From a virus, in the IMG/VR virus record IMGVR_UViG_3300020404_001967, positions 1 to 47,197 of that record: a stretch of 47,197 nt of DNA. One strand, written 5' to 3'. Below are positions 28,448 to 37,128 of this stretch, one piece after another. The position numbers and the translations under genes were made by a program. Position 1 is the stretch's first letter; every line of letters starts with the position of its first letter. Below the pieces are notes generated by a model. That model worked only from the letters and a program-made list of their open reading frames with translations, searched no databases and was not told the origin of the DNA.

Positions 28448-29480
28448 GATATTAGATAGATTTGAATTGCTATATCCTAGCGACACACGATTTGCGGATT
28501 TGCGTCGAGCTTATATAGATAGAGATTTAACAAGTATATTTAAAATATGTAATGCTGATGATGAATTAAGGAAAGCAATTATTGAAAAAAATATACACAG
28601 TATATTTAGATTGACAGAAGATACAAGAGTAATAGGAACAGTAGAAGATTTTCGTAAGGCAGTAGTAGAGCAAAATTTACACAGTATTTTTAGAATGTTA
28701 CCTCCTAAATTTGAAGATTTACGTAAAGCAGTAACAGAAGATAATTTACACAGTATATTTAGATTGTTGGATTTTGAAGATTTACGCAAAGTTATTCTTA
28801 ATGATAATCAATGGTCATTATATCCTATACTCAAAGAGTTTAATGACACTCAGTTTGTAGATGCGTTAAAATATATGTATATAGAAGAAATTGAATTTGA
28901 TGAGGACTGTCTAAGTCGAGGACAATTACAAAGTAAACTATGGCTAGTAGATGAATTAAAAAAAATAAGTGTAGATTTAGGTGTTGTATTTTTATGTGCT
29001 GGCTGGTATGGGACATTAGCTACAATGATTTTTGAAGCAGGAATAAGTGTTGAAAAGATCAGAAGTTTTGATATAGATATTAATACAGAAAAAATTGCTG
29101 AAATATTTAACAAGCCTTGGGTAATGAACGGATGGAAATTTAAACCAGTTGTCCAAGATATTCACTTGATTAACTTTGATGAGCATTCATATGTTGTGCA
29201 AAAAGACGGAGGAGACTTTGAAGTTTTGTGGGATATACCTGATACAATAATTAATACAAGTTGTGAACATATAAATAATTTTAATGAATGGTATAACAAA
29301 ATACCTGAAGGTAAACTAGTTGCCATGCAATGTAATGATTTTGAACAAATTGAAGAACATGTCAATACACACAAAGACTTAGAAAGTTTTGCAAATCAAA
29401 CTCCTCTTGAAACTGAATTATATAGTGGTGAGCTTGATTTAGGACAATACAAAAGGTTTATGAGAATTGGATATAAGTAA
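28434..29480 (+). CDS. DLR/HSIF-repeat protein fused to a methyltransferase-like domain
   Basis: About 348 residues. I prefer the ATG at 28434 because AAGGAA lies seven bases before it. An upstream ATG at 28404 is in frame but has no clear site. Residues about 20-135 contain five repeats of the form D-(L/F)-R-(K/R)-A-x5-N-(L/I)-H-S-I-F-R. The C-terminal half has VFLCAGWYGTL (SAM-loop-like), SFDIDINTEKIAEIFN (acidic strand end that would bind ribose) and DTIINTSCEHINNF, as in class I methyltransferases of marine phages. The substrate is unknown. It overlaps the previous gene by 14 nt and the next by 14 nt. Confidence 0.6.
   Translation: METYKILDRFELLYPSDTRFADLRRAYIDRDLTSIFKICNADDELRKAIIEKNIHSIFRLTEDTRVIGTVEDFRKAVVEQNLHSIFRMLPPKFEDLRKAVTEDNLHSIFRLLDFEDLRKVILNDNQWSLYPILKEFNDTQFVDALKYMYIEEIEFDEDCLSRGQLQSKLWLVDELKKISVDLGVVFLCAGWYGTLATMIFEAGISVEKIRSFDIDINTEKIAEIFNKPWVMNGWKFKPVVQDIHLINFDEHSYVVQKDGGDFEVLWDIPDTIINTSCEHINNFNEWYNKIPEGKLVAMQCNDFEQIEEHVNTHKDLESFANQTPLETELYSGELDLGQYKRFMRIGYK
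28494..28841 (+). repeat. Five tandem coding repeats (DLR...NLHSIFR)
   Basis: Five units of about 20-30 codons. The third and fourth are close at the DNA level: both contain AATTTACACAGTAT preceded by a GAAGATTT(T/A)CGTAA(G/A)GCAGTA block. This suggests recent duplication or slippage within the gene. The first and fifth units are more diverged. Confidence 0.8.
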
Positions 29481-29703
29481 ATTTACACCAAGGCAGTTAC
29501 AAGTTGAAAGTGCAAGAGCACTTAGCACAATTCAAGCTACAAATAATAATATTCACATGTTTAACAAAGAAGCACATCATAACAGTTGGAATTGGTATAT
29601 TGCTGTTATACATTGGTATATTGAGCAATATGGAGATTTGCCAAGCAAGGTAGGGCCAGGAAAGGATGTTAAGTTAGTTTATGATAACATTCAAAATAAT
29701 TGA
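29467..29703 (+). CDS. Small protein of unknown function, TTG start
   Basis: A 78-residue protein. The only start that keeps most of the frame is TTG at 29467, with GAGAA just upstream and a 14-nt overlap with the previous gene, a spacing repeated elsewhere in this operon. The first ATG lies at codon 31. It is aromatic-rich in the middle (HHNSWNWYIAVIHWYIEQYG, about 37-56) and helical in look, with no Cys. I do not recognise it. It does not look like a radical SAM substrate peptide, having no Cys-rich, repeated or Gly-Gly core. Function unknown. Confidence 0.55.
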   Translation: MDISKFTPRQLQVESARALSTIQATNNNIHMFNKEAHHNSWNWYIAVIHWYIEQYGDLPSKVGPGKDVKLVYDNIQNN

Positions 29704-30778
29704 TGAAAGACAGTATATTCTAAGTCCTACTTACAACAATCTCGATATAAATTTATTAATAGAGAATCATAGCACGTGGGATAGCTATGCAAAGGATGTT
29801 TTTAATTTTTGGTCATGCGCTGACAAAATTGAAACAACCACTTCTTGTAACAAAGGAGAAAAATATATTGTTCCTATGTGTTATATACACCAAGATGAAG
29901 CGTTGTATACAGCAAAACATTTTGTTGAAGTTGCAAAACAGTTTGTAGAAGATTATGCAGAAATGTTCAAATTTGCAACATTAGCAATAGTTGATCCTTT
30001 TGAAAGTTCACAACATTTTATAGATAGTGTAGATGAATTAAAAAAACATTTTGACATAGATATAATAGGTATCAATCCGAATAAAAGATATGCAGATGGT
30101 ATATACACTGATACAGGTATTCATAAGTTTATTGATCACGGTAACCCAATATCATTTACTGATAGAAAATTATATATAAATTTAAATAATGCTGCACATT
30201 ATCATAGATGTAAAATGTTAGATGCATTGATTGAAAATAATTTGCATTCTATAGGATATAACACATGTCATGATGTATACGGACAAGTTTTAGAATATAA
30301 AAAACATAATGAAACACGTATTGATAAAATTCAATGGGATGTTTTAGATTCGTTAAATAAAACGTCAGGGAAAAGAATTACGACAGTTCCATATCGAGCT
30401 TGCACCCAAAGTTTTTTATGGTTAGTTGTTGAAACCAATGTTGATTCAGATAATATGTTTTTTACAGAAAAAATATACAAACCAATTGCTTTAGGAATGC
30501 CTTTTATGGTGTTAGGTAATCCTGGCATGCTTGCTGATCTACAACGTAGAGGATATAAAACATTTAGTGAATTTTGGAATGAAGATTATGATAAAGATTT
30601 ACCGTTAGACGATAAGATTAAAATAATAATTGATAATTTAAAAACATTAACAAAACAAAACTTAAAAGAATTACGTGTAAATATGAAATCCTATTTACTG
30701 CATAACAGACAAGTGTATAATGAAGAAAGATCTAAAAACGAATTGCGTAAAAATCTAAAGGATCATTTAAATGTATAG
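29681..30778 (+). CDS. Putative glycosyltransferase, GT10/exostosin-like C-terminus
   Basis: A 365-residue protein. The C-terminal segment FFTEKIYKPIALGMPFMVLG, then GMLADLQRRGYKTFSEFWNE (about 267-310), matches the donor-binding motif of alpha-1,3-fucosyltransferase-like and exostosin-like GT-B enzymes: F-x-T-E-K, K-P-I, P-F, then G(F/Y)-x-T-F. The N-terminal half is divergent, with no signal peptide. A retaining or inverting sugar transfer is plausible. The sugar is not known. The start overlaps the preceding small gene by 23 nt, and the end overlaps the next rSAM gene by 8 nt. Confidence 0.55.
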   Translation: MITFKIIDERQYILSPTYNNLDINLLIENHSTWDSYAKDVFNFWSCADKIETTTSCNKGEKYIVPMCYIHQDEALYTAKHFVEVAKQFVEDYAEMFKFATLAIVDPFESSQHFIDSVDELKKHFDIDIIGINPNKRYADGIYTDTGIHKFIDHGNPISFTDRKLYINLNNAAHYHRCKMLDALIENNLHSIGYNTCHDVYGQVLEYKKHNETRIDKIQWDVLDSLNKTSGKRITTVPYRACTQSFLWLVVETNVDSDNMFFTEKIYKPIALGMPFMVLGNPGMLADLQRRGYKTFSEFWNEDYDKDLPLDDKIKIIIDNLKTLTKQNLKELRVNMKSYLLHNRQVYNEERSKNELRKNLKDHLNV

Positions 30779-31850
30779 ATACGAAGATATACGTGTTATA
30801 CATTTGGAAAATACACAAAACTGTCAAGCCAGTTGTCCAATGTGTGACCGTAATCAAAACGGAGGCGATCTTAATCCACATATTGATCTGAGTGAACTTA
30901 CAATAGATGATTGCAAACGTATCTTTGAACCTGAATTTATAAAACAATTAAAAACAATGTATATGTGTGGAAACTTAGGAGATCCTATTGTTGCAAGAGA
31001 TACATTAGAAATATTCCGTTACTTTAGAGAACACAACAAAGATATGTGGCTAAGTATGAATACAAACGCAGGAGCAAAAAATGAACAATGGTGGAGAGAA
31101 TTGGCCCAAGTCTTGGGAAGGATGGGTGCTGTTATTTTTAGTGTGGACGGTCTTGCCGATACTAACCATTTATATCGTCAAGGTGTTGTCTGGAATAATG
31201 TAGAACGTAATATGCGAGCATTCATTTCAGCAGGAGGTAGAGCACGTTGGGACTTTTTAATTTTTGAACATAACCAACATCAAGTTGAAGAAGCTGAACG
31301 CCTTGCTAATGAATGGGGCTGTGAAAAATTTATGAAAAAGAAAACAGGTAGATTTGTTAATGCAAAAAGCCAAAAAAAAGAATCACATCAAGCAGTCAAT
31401 CGTAAAGGCAAAAAAACACAAGAACTTAAAAAACCTGATGCAAAGTATTTGAATAAAGCAATAAAAGAATACGACAAAGTTACAAAAAAACACGGAAGTA
31501 TAGATACATATTATGATCGTGCTGAAATACATTGTAAAGTAAAAGATGAAGGCGGCTTGTTTATAACAGCTGAAGGTTTAGCTATGCCGTGTTGTTGGAC
31601 AGCAGGTCGCATGTATAAGTGGTGGCATAGAGATCCAAAAGTAGAACAAGTTTGGGACTTTATAGATGGAGTTGGTGGCAAAGAAGAAATAAGTGCAAAG
31701 AAGCATGGATTACGAAAAGTCTTTGAAACAGGAATATTTAATAACATAGAAAACAGTTGGAACAAAAACAGTTGTGCAGACGGCAAACTAAAAGTTTGCA
31801 GCATGAAGTGTGGCAAAGAATTTGATCCATTTGCGGAACAATTCAAATGA
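30771..31850 (+). CDS. Radical SAM protein with basic insertion and C-terminal Cys region
   Basis: A 359-residue enzyme. C18-x3-C22-x2-C25 (NCQASCPMCDR) binds the rSAM cluster. The usual GGEP is replaced by G-N-L-G-D-P near residue 66-71, as in the next gene. VIFSVDGLADTNHLYRQG resembles the beta-5/6 part of SPASM-type enzymes. Between barrel and C-terminus lies a strongly basic stretch (about 195-235, KKK, KKE, RKGKK). The C-terminal region has ITAEGLAMPCCW and three more cysteines (NSCADGKLKVCSMKCG), likely one or two auxiliary clusters. AAAGGA precedes the ATG. The substrate is unknown. Confidence 0.85.
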   Translation: MYRYEDIRVIHLENTQNCQASCPMCDRNQNGGDLNPHIDLSELTIDDCKRIFEPEFIKQLKTMYMCGNLGDPIVARDTLEIFRYFREHNKDMWLSMNTNAGAKNEQWWRELAQVLGRMGAVIFSVDGLADTNHLYRQGVVWNNVERNMRAFISAGGRARWDFLIFEHNQHQVEEAERLANEWGCEKFMKKKTGRFVNAKSQKKESHQAVNRKGKKTQELKKPDAKYLNKAIKEYDKVTKKHGSIDTYYDRAEIHCKVKDEGGLFITAEGLAMPCCWTAGRMYKWWHRDPKVEQVWDFIDGVGGKEEISAKKHGLRKVFETGIFNNIENSWNKNSCADGKLKVCSMKCGKEFDPFAEQFK

Positions 31851-32884
31851 AAATTGAATTGGAGATCACAAGTGACTGTAATGCATCGTGTCCTGGTTGT
31901 GCTAGGACTTTGAATCAAGATATCTTGCAAATTAACAGTTTTACATTACAAGATCTTAAACGTATTTTTCCGCCATTAGATGTAAACGATAATCAATTTA
32001 AATTTTGTGGTGTGTTAGGTGACCCTATTGTAAATCCAGACTTTTTGAGTATGGCTGAGTATTTGACAGACAATAATGGTTATGTAGAAGTAAGCACTAA
32101 TGGAGGATACAATAGTCCTGATTGGTGGCGTCAATTAGGAAGCATTGCATATAAGCATCCAGGACTAGTTCATATACATTTTTGTGCAGATGGTCATAAA
32201 GAAACAAACCATATATATCGTGTTAACACTAAATGGAAAGTTGTAGAACGTAATATGGAAGCATTTGCAGATACAGCACCTCCGCAACATGCTACATGGA
32301 TTTATATAGTTTTTGATCACAATGAATATGAATTAGAAACAGCAAAAAATCATGCGTATGAATTAGATTTTAATTTTGCAACAAGAACAGGTATGCGTAA
32401 CAGCTATCATCAATGGATAGCTCAAATAGGTAAAAAAAATAAAAAAACAAAAAAAGTTATTACTACAACTAAGATAGAACACAGTAAAAAAGAAGTTATG
32501 AAAGAAATTGATACTTTCATAAATGATCATAAGCATAATAAAATAGATAATTCTGCTAAACAAGCAATGTTAGATAGTATTGTTTGTAAATATATACACG
32601 AAGATGAAATATTTATTGCAAGTGATCTTACAATGTGGCCGTGTTGTTTTTTATATGACAGTGCTTTTAAAAATAGAGAAGGTATTGTAGATAAACTTAA
32701 CCAGTTTGAACCAGAGTGGAACAGTCTACATAAACATAGTATACATACTATCAAACAGCACAGTTGGTATAAAAAATTATTAGCAGATAGCTGGGATCCT
32801 GATCATCCATTACATTTTAATCGATGCATAAAAACATGTGCAAAAAATAAAGCATATCATAATGAGATAAATTATGTTAAATAG
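31847..32884 (+). CDS. Radical SAM protein, paralogue of the upstream gene
   Basis: A 345-residue enzyme closely related in layout to the gene before it, which it overlaps by ATGA. C11-x3-C15-x2-C18 (DCNASCPGCAR) is the rSAM site. G-V-L-G-D-P replaces GGEP. HIHFCADGHKETNHIYRVN is the matching barrel strand. A lysine-rich stretch (GKKNKKTKK and following, about 197-205) lies before the C-terminal part, which has DLTMWPCCF and a final Cys pair near HFNRCIKTCAKN. The pair probably acts on related substrates or as a heteromer. Neither reaction is known. Confidence 0.85.
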   Translation: MKIELEITSDCNASCPGCARTLNQDILQINSFTLQDLKRIFPPLDVNDNQFKFCGVLGDPIVNPDFLSMAEYLTDNNGYVEVSTNGGYNSPDWWRQLGSIAYKHPGLVHIHFCADGHKETNHIYRVNTKWKVVERNMEAFADTAPPQHATWIYIVFDHNEYELETAKNHAYELDFNFATRTGMRNSYHQWIAQIGKKNKKTKKVITTTKIEHSKKEVMKEIDTFINDHKHNKIDNSAKQAMLDSIVCKYIHEDEIFIASDLTMWPCCFLYDSAFKNREGIVDKLNQFEPEWNSLHKHSIHTIKQHSWYKKLLADSWDPDHPLHFNRCIKTCAKNKAYHNEINYVK

Positions 32885-33620
32885 AAAATTAAAAAATATA
32901 GCAATAGTAGGATGCAGCTATTCTCATTATACTGATGGAAAGTGTTTTGGAGCAAGTTATCCTGCATTAATTGCAAAAAATAATCAAGAATATAATGTGT
33001 TTGATTTGTCAATATGCGGAGATAGTAATGCTACTGCTTACTATAAAATAAAAAATACTGAAGAAAAATATAAAATAAAATTTGATAAAATAATATGGCA
33101 AATTACACATTTAGAAAGAAATATATATTTTTCATCTAAGTATTTGCGCTACAATCCATTAGAAATTATACAAAAAAGAAATTATTTTTATACACAAGGT
33201 GAATATACAGATCAGTATAATCAGACAGATTTGGTTGCCTTGCAATCTTGGATGACATATGATGATAAAAGAGATTGGATTGTTGAATATATGAAACAAC
33301 TAAAAAACAAACATGGCTTAGATATGAATACTATTCTTTGTATGTGTGAAAATAATCAACACCATTGGCAAGTGCAACAAACTATAGATTTATTCAATGC
33401 TAGATATGGTATTGAAAATGTTCTTATGTTTGGTTGGCATGGAACAATAGCAAGATCAAGTTTCAAATTTGAAAGTAATTTTAAAGGTTGTGTAGAAGAT
33501 TGGCTTGGAAAATCCTTTCATAGATATGCTGTAGACGATGCTCCGCATTTAAACGAAGCAGGACATGCACAAATATACAAGCATCTGTATCCAGATGTCA
33601 AGAGATTATTGAAATTATAA
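32874..33620 (+). CDS. SGNH/GDSL-like hydrolase
   Basis: A 248-residue protein. GCSYS at residues 13-17 provides the block I serine (S15) after a hydrophobic strand. CGDSNATA near 49-56 could be block II Gly. DDAPHLNEAGH with D222/H225 gives the D-x-x-H catalytic pair of block V. These enzymes de-esterify acyl or acetyl groups from lipids or glycans. A role in removing or transferring an acyl group in a glycan pathway would fit its neighbours but is inferred. No signal peptide is present, so a cytoplasmic site is likely. It overlaps the previous gene by 11 nt. Confidence 0.65.
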   Translation: MLNRKLKNIAIVGCSYSHYTDGKCFGASYPALIAKNNQEYNVFDLSICGDSNATAYYKIKNTEEKYKIKFDKIIWQITHLERNIYFSSKYLRYNPLEIIQKRNYFYTQGEYTDQYNQTDLVALQSWMTYDDKRDWIVEYMKQLKNKHGLDMNTILCMCENNQHHWQVQQTIDLFNARYGIENVLMFGWHGTIARSSFKFESNFKGCVEDWLGKSFHRYAVDDAPHLNEAGHAQIYKHLYPDVKRLLKL

Positions 33621-33633
33621 CGGTAAGTATAGT

Positions 33634-35046
33634 ATGAGCGAAGTAAAATATCCGTCAGATACGTTTTGTTTACTGCCTTGGGTGCATCTAAGCACAAGAC
33701 CAGACGGCAGCATGAGAGTTTGTTGCACAGCTAATGCAAGTTCAGTAGGTCCGACTAATGACAAAGAGCATGGTGGACAAGTAGGAATACTCAAAGATGA
33801 TGAAGGACGTCCTAATAATTTAAATGTAAGTGATTTCCAAACTGCTTGGAACAGTGATTATATGAAGAATGTTCGTAAGCAAATGTTAAACGGAGAAAAA
33901 CCTCCTAGTTGTTTAAAATGTTACAAAGAAGAAGAAGCTGGACATAGAAGTAAACGTATGTGGGAAACACATTATTGGAGTCAACGTGTTGATGTAGATA
34001 AAATATTACAGGAAACAAATCACGATGGCAGTGTGCCTCCAAATTTAGCATATATTGATTTGAGATTTGGCACTAAATGTCAACTTGCATGTGTTATGTG
34101 TTCACCTCATGATAGTTCGGGTTGGATTAAAGATTACAAAAAAATATTTCCTGCTGTAAAAAATGAATCATTAAAAGAAATTATGCAATGGGAAAACAAA
34201 GGTAGCACAAATGGAAGTAGTTATAATTGGCATAAACAAAATGAAATTTTTTGGAATCAGTTTTATGAACAAATGCCAAGTATGCAACAAATATACTTTG
34301 CTGGCGGAGAAAGTTTAATTATCGAGGAGCACTATGAAATACTCGAACATGCAATCAAATTAGGACATGCAAAAGATTTAGAATTACGTTACAATTCAAA
34401 CGGAGTTGAATGGCGAGAAGATTTATTTGATTTATGGAAAGAATTTAAACTTGTGCGTTTTCATTATTCGATTGATAGTATCAAACAAATGAATGATTAT
34501 ATAAGATATCCAAGTGATTGGAAAAGACAAGAAGAAGTTTTTCATATACTTGATACACAAACTAGTAACAATGTAGAAATAACGATTGCTTGTGCAGTGC
34601 AAGCTCTAAATATACACTACCTTCCTGATTTTATTCAATGGAAACTAGAACAAGGTTTTAAAAAGATTAACATGTGGCCTTTTGGTGCTGGAGGCATAAG
34701 TCAGCATTTTGTATATTGGCCTGCACATTTAAATGTAAAAGTATTACCACAATGGTTCAAAGAAAAAACAAGAGAAAAATATGAAGCATGGTATCCTTGG
34801 TGGGAAGAAAATTGGGAACTAGGCGTTCCTAGTTGGCATAAAGGCAAAATAGGATATGATCAATGGCGTAGTGCTGAATACGGAATCAAAAGATTGAACG
34901 GTATACTAAACTTTATGGAAAGTGAAGATTGGAGTAGACGTTTACCTGAGATGCATGAATTTTTGTCTTTGTGCGATAAACAACGTGGTATTACATTTGA
35001 AAACACGTTTCCAGAAATGAAAGGAATATTTGATGCAAACATTTGA
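33634..35046 (+). CDS. Radical SAM protein with N-terminal twitch-like region
   Basis: A 470-residue enzyme. The N-terminus FCLLPWVHLSTRPDGSMRVCC with later P-S-C-L-K-C (about 85-92) is the cysteine pattern seen in N-terminal twitch rSAM proteins. C149-x3-C153-x2-C156 (TKCQLACVMCS) is the catalytic cluster site, and YFAGGESLII is the GGE motif with Ser for Pro. It starts 13 nt after the previous gene, one of only two gaps in this operon, with a weak ribosome site. It overlaps the following PP-loop gene by 14 nt, the first of three rSAM/PP-loop pairs. Confidence 0.85.
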   Translation: MSEVKYPSDTFCLLPWVHLSTRPDGSMRVCCTANASSVGPTNDKEHGGQVGILKDDEGRPNNLNVSDFQTAWNSDYMKNVRKQMLNGEKPPSCLKCYKEEEAGHRSKRMWETHYWSQRVDVDKILQETNHDGSVPPNLAYIDLRFGTKCQLACVMCSPHDSSGWIKDYKKIFPAVKNESLKEIMQWENKGSTNGSSYNWHKQNEIFWNQFYEQMPSMQQIYFAGGESLIIEEHYEILEHAIKLGHAKDLELRYNSNGVEWREDLFDLWKEFKLVRFHYSIDSIKQMNDYIRYPSDWKRQEEVFHILDTQTSNNVEITIACAVQALNIHYLPDFIQWKLEQGFKKINMWPFGAGGISQHFVYWPAHLNVKVLPQWFKEKTREKYEAWYPWWEENWELGVPSWHKGKIGYDQWRSAEYGIKRLNGILNFMESEDWSRRLPEMHEFLSLCDKQRGITFENTFPEMKGIFDANI

Positions 35047-35878
35047 AATATTAAAAGAAAGATTTAGTGATCAACATTATATTCAAACATTTGAAAATTT
35101 TCATAATAAGAAATATCCTGATATGCAAGATGTCAACGGATTGCCAATACATTTTGATAAAACATTTTCAAGAATAGGTATTAGTCTTAGTGGTGGTGCA
35201 GATAGCACAATGTTATTCTACATACTTTGTAAGTTAATTGAGGATACAGATAGCAAATGTAAAATTATGCCTACAACTATGGTAAGATTTTATGATTCGA
35301 AACCTTGGCTTGACAAATCGGCAAAAGATGTTTATGCATGGATGAAGGAACGTTTTCCTAATATTGTAGACGAACATAACTGGGGTTTTATTCCACCAGA
35401 ACTAGAAATTGTAAAAATGAAAAAATTAGGACTGCGGCATCTCAATCAACAATATCCAGTTGATCTAATGTTTTGTGATGTTTTAGCTACTGTAACATAT
35501 CATGAATATTTAATCAAAGCAAAAAAATTAGAATATATCTATAGTGGAACTACAATGAATCCACCTGAAGATTTTGAAAATGCTCCACAGTTTAGAACAG
35601 AAGAAGTGTTAGAAGTAAACGGAATTGATAATGTTATAAATGCTACTGTGATTAATCCATTTGCGTTAGTGCAAAAAGATTGGGTAATGGCACAATATGA
35701 AAATTATAAACTACACGATTTGTTAGATTTAACTAGAAGTTGTGAGGCAGACTATAAAGTATTAGGAGAAATGTGGTTGCATATTGAAGACGAGCAACCC
35801 CCTGCTTGTGGATATTGTTTCTTCTGCAAAGAACGTCAATGGGGTATAGATAATCAGGAAAAATATTTGATAAAATGA
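35033..35878 (+). CDS. QueC-like PP-loop ATPase 1
   Basis: About 281 residues, starting at the ATG at 35033 with AAGGAA six bases before it (a TTG lies one codon upstream). S53-G-G-A-D-S58 is the PP-loop motif that binds ATP and forms an adenylate. The C-terminus has TRSCEAD and then C259-x2-C262-x2-C265 (CGYCFFCKERQWG). This is the four-cysteine zinc site of 7-cyano-7-deazaguanine synthase (QueC), which adenylates a carboxylate and converts it to a nitrile with ammonia. The insertion SGTTMNPPEDFENAP differs from typical QueC, so the substrate need not be a deazaguanine. Confidence 0.75.
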   Translation: MQTFEILKERFSDQHYIQTFENFHNKKYPDMQDVNGLPIHFDKTFSRIGISLSGGADSTMLFYILCKLIEDTDSKCKIMPTTMVRFYDSKPWLDKSAKDVYAWMKERFPNIVDEHNWGFIPPELEIVKMKKLGLRHLNQQYPVDLMFCDVLATVTYHEYLIKAKKLEYIYSGTTMNPPEDFENAPQFRTEEVLEVNGIDNVINATVINPFALVQKDWVMAQYENYKLHDLLDLTRSCEADYKVLGEMWLHIEDEQPPACGYCFFCKERQWGIDNQEKYLIK

Positions 35879-37128
35879 GTTTACCATGCTACTATGCACT
35901 TGGAGGTATAAATTTTAAAAATGGTTTTGTTACAAGTTGTCCTCAACAAAGTGATCAATTAGTAATACTTGAAAATCAATATATTCCAAGTAAATTTATA
36001 AACAGCACTAATTTCAAACAACACCGCAAAGATCTAATGAGCGGTATATGGCCTAACGGCTGTGATATGTGTGAACGTGTTGAGTGTGCAAATAGTGGCA
36101 CTAGTATGCGGCAAGAGGAACCTGTAAGTTTAGATTATTATCACCAAGATGGTAGTATTGATTTTTTAGGCTTACGCACAGCAGAAATAAGATTTAGTCA
36201 TAGTTGCAATATGAGTTGTTTACATTGTAGTATGGTGTTTAGTAGTGGCTGGATGAGTAAATTAAAACGTTACCAGAGTGATAACGAAGATAGGCAACAT
36301 CAACTCCATCAACTTACAGGAGCAATGCATAGAAAGTCTCCTGATGATGATCTAACAATGAGTATAAGCACAGAACGTGCTTTAGAAATAGTAAACGACC
36401 TCAACAAAAATTTTCCTAATTTAGAACGTGTTGATTTTGCTGGTGGCGAGGTATTATATCAAAAACAATTTTTTCCAACATTAGAAAAATTAAGTGAACA
36501 TCCTAACGCAAGTAACATGTTAATATTATTTCATACAAATTTCAATGCAGATTTTGATCCAGAAAAACTCAGTAAGTGCTTGCAAAAATTTGGAAAAAGT
36601 ATTATAATGATTAGCGTAGATGCAGGACCACGTATATACCCATACTTTAGGCAAGGCGATTGGAACAAGTTGAATGAAAATATAAAAGCATTTAGGGCAA
36701 TAAATAAAAAAACTGAAGTAAACACTGTTTGCACCACTGGCACGTATCAAGTAATGGAAATACAAGATACTTTCTCTGGATTGCTTACACTAGATATTGA
36801 CTGGATCAATAGTAGTATTGTTTTTACTCCTGATTACTTAAATCCTGCACTTATGTTAAGACATTTTGAAAATGAAACTTTGTATGATATTGAACAAACA
36901 AAACAATACATAATTAATCTAAGAGATATAAAACGAACTAAAAAAATTAGTGCATTAGAAGCATTAGAAAACATTAAAAAATATATTATAAATCACAATA
37001 CACAAGAATCGCATTGGAACGCTTTTAAGGTATATATAAAGAAGAGTGACACTATATGGAAACAAAACTTTAACGACCATATACAAAACTACAGATACAC
37101 AGACGGAGAAATTGTTAGAAATGTATGA
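35875..37128 (+). CDS. Radical SAM protein, N-terminal twitch-like, between PP-loop genes
   Basis: A 417-residue enzyme. C111-x3-C115-x2-C118 (SCNMSCLHCSM) is the rSAM motif, followed by DFAGGEVLY with Val in place of Pro. The N-terminus has C5, a Cys near 22, and N-G-C-D-M-C-E-R-V-E-C (about 61-72), a variant of the twitch-like pattern with one extra cysteine. It overlaps the PP-loop gene upstream by 4 nt (ATGA) and the one downstream by 8 nt, so three genes are tightly coupled. The substrate is unknown. It may work together with one or both PP-loop enzymes. Confidence 0.85.
   Translation: MSLPCYYALGGINFKNGFVTSCPQQSDQLVILENQYIPSKFINSTNFKQHRKDLMSGIWPNGCDMCERVECANSGTSMRQEEPVSLDYYHQDGSIDFLGLRTAEIRFSHSCNMSCLHCSMVFSSGWMSKLKRYQSDNEDRQHQLHQLTGAMHRKSPDDDLTMSISTERALEIVNDLNKNFPNLERVDFAGGEVLYQKQFFPTLEKLSEHPNASNMLILFHTNFNADFDPEKLSKCLQKFGKSIIMISVDAGPRIYPYFRQGDWNKLNENIKAFRAINKKTEVNTVCTTGTYQVMEIQDTFSGLLTLDIDWINSSIVFTPDYLNPALMLRHFENETLYDIEQTKQYIINLRDIKRTKKISALEALENIKKYIINHNTQESHWNAFKVYIKKSDTIWKQNFNDHIQNYRYTDGEIVRNV

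Noticed and set aside
29467-29703. The 78-residue protein as a precursor peptide for the rSAM enzymes.
   Set aside because: It lacks a leader/core split, Cys, repeats or Gly-Gly site, and its aromatic helical look suggests a small folded protein.
33609-33633. Possible promoter (TTGAAA and TATAGT) before the rSAM gene at 33634.
   Set aside because: The spacer is only 13 bp and the -10 box abuts the start codon.
37046-37120. N-terminal extension of PP-loop ATPase 2 from a GTG at 37046.
   Set aside because: It lies wholly inside the upstream rSAM gene without a good ribosome site. The ATG at 37121 gives the overlap typical of this operon and a natural N-terminus.
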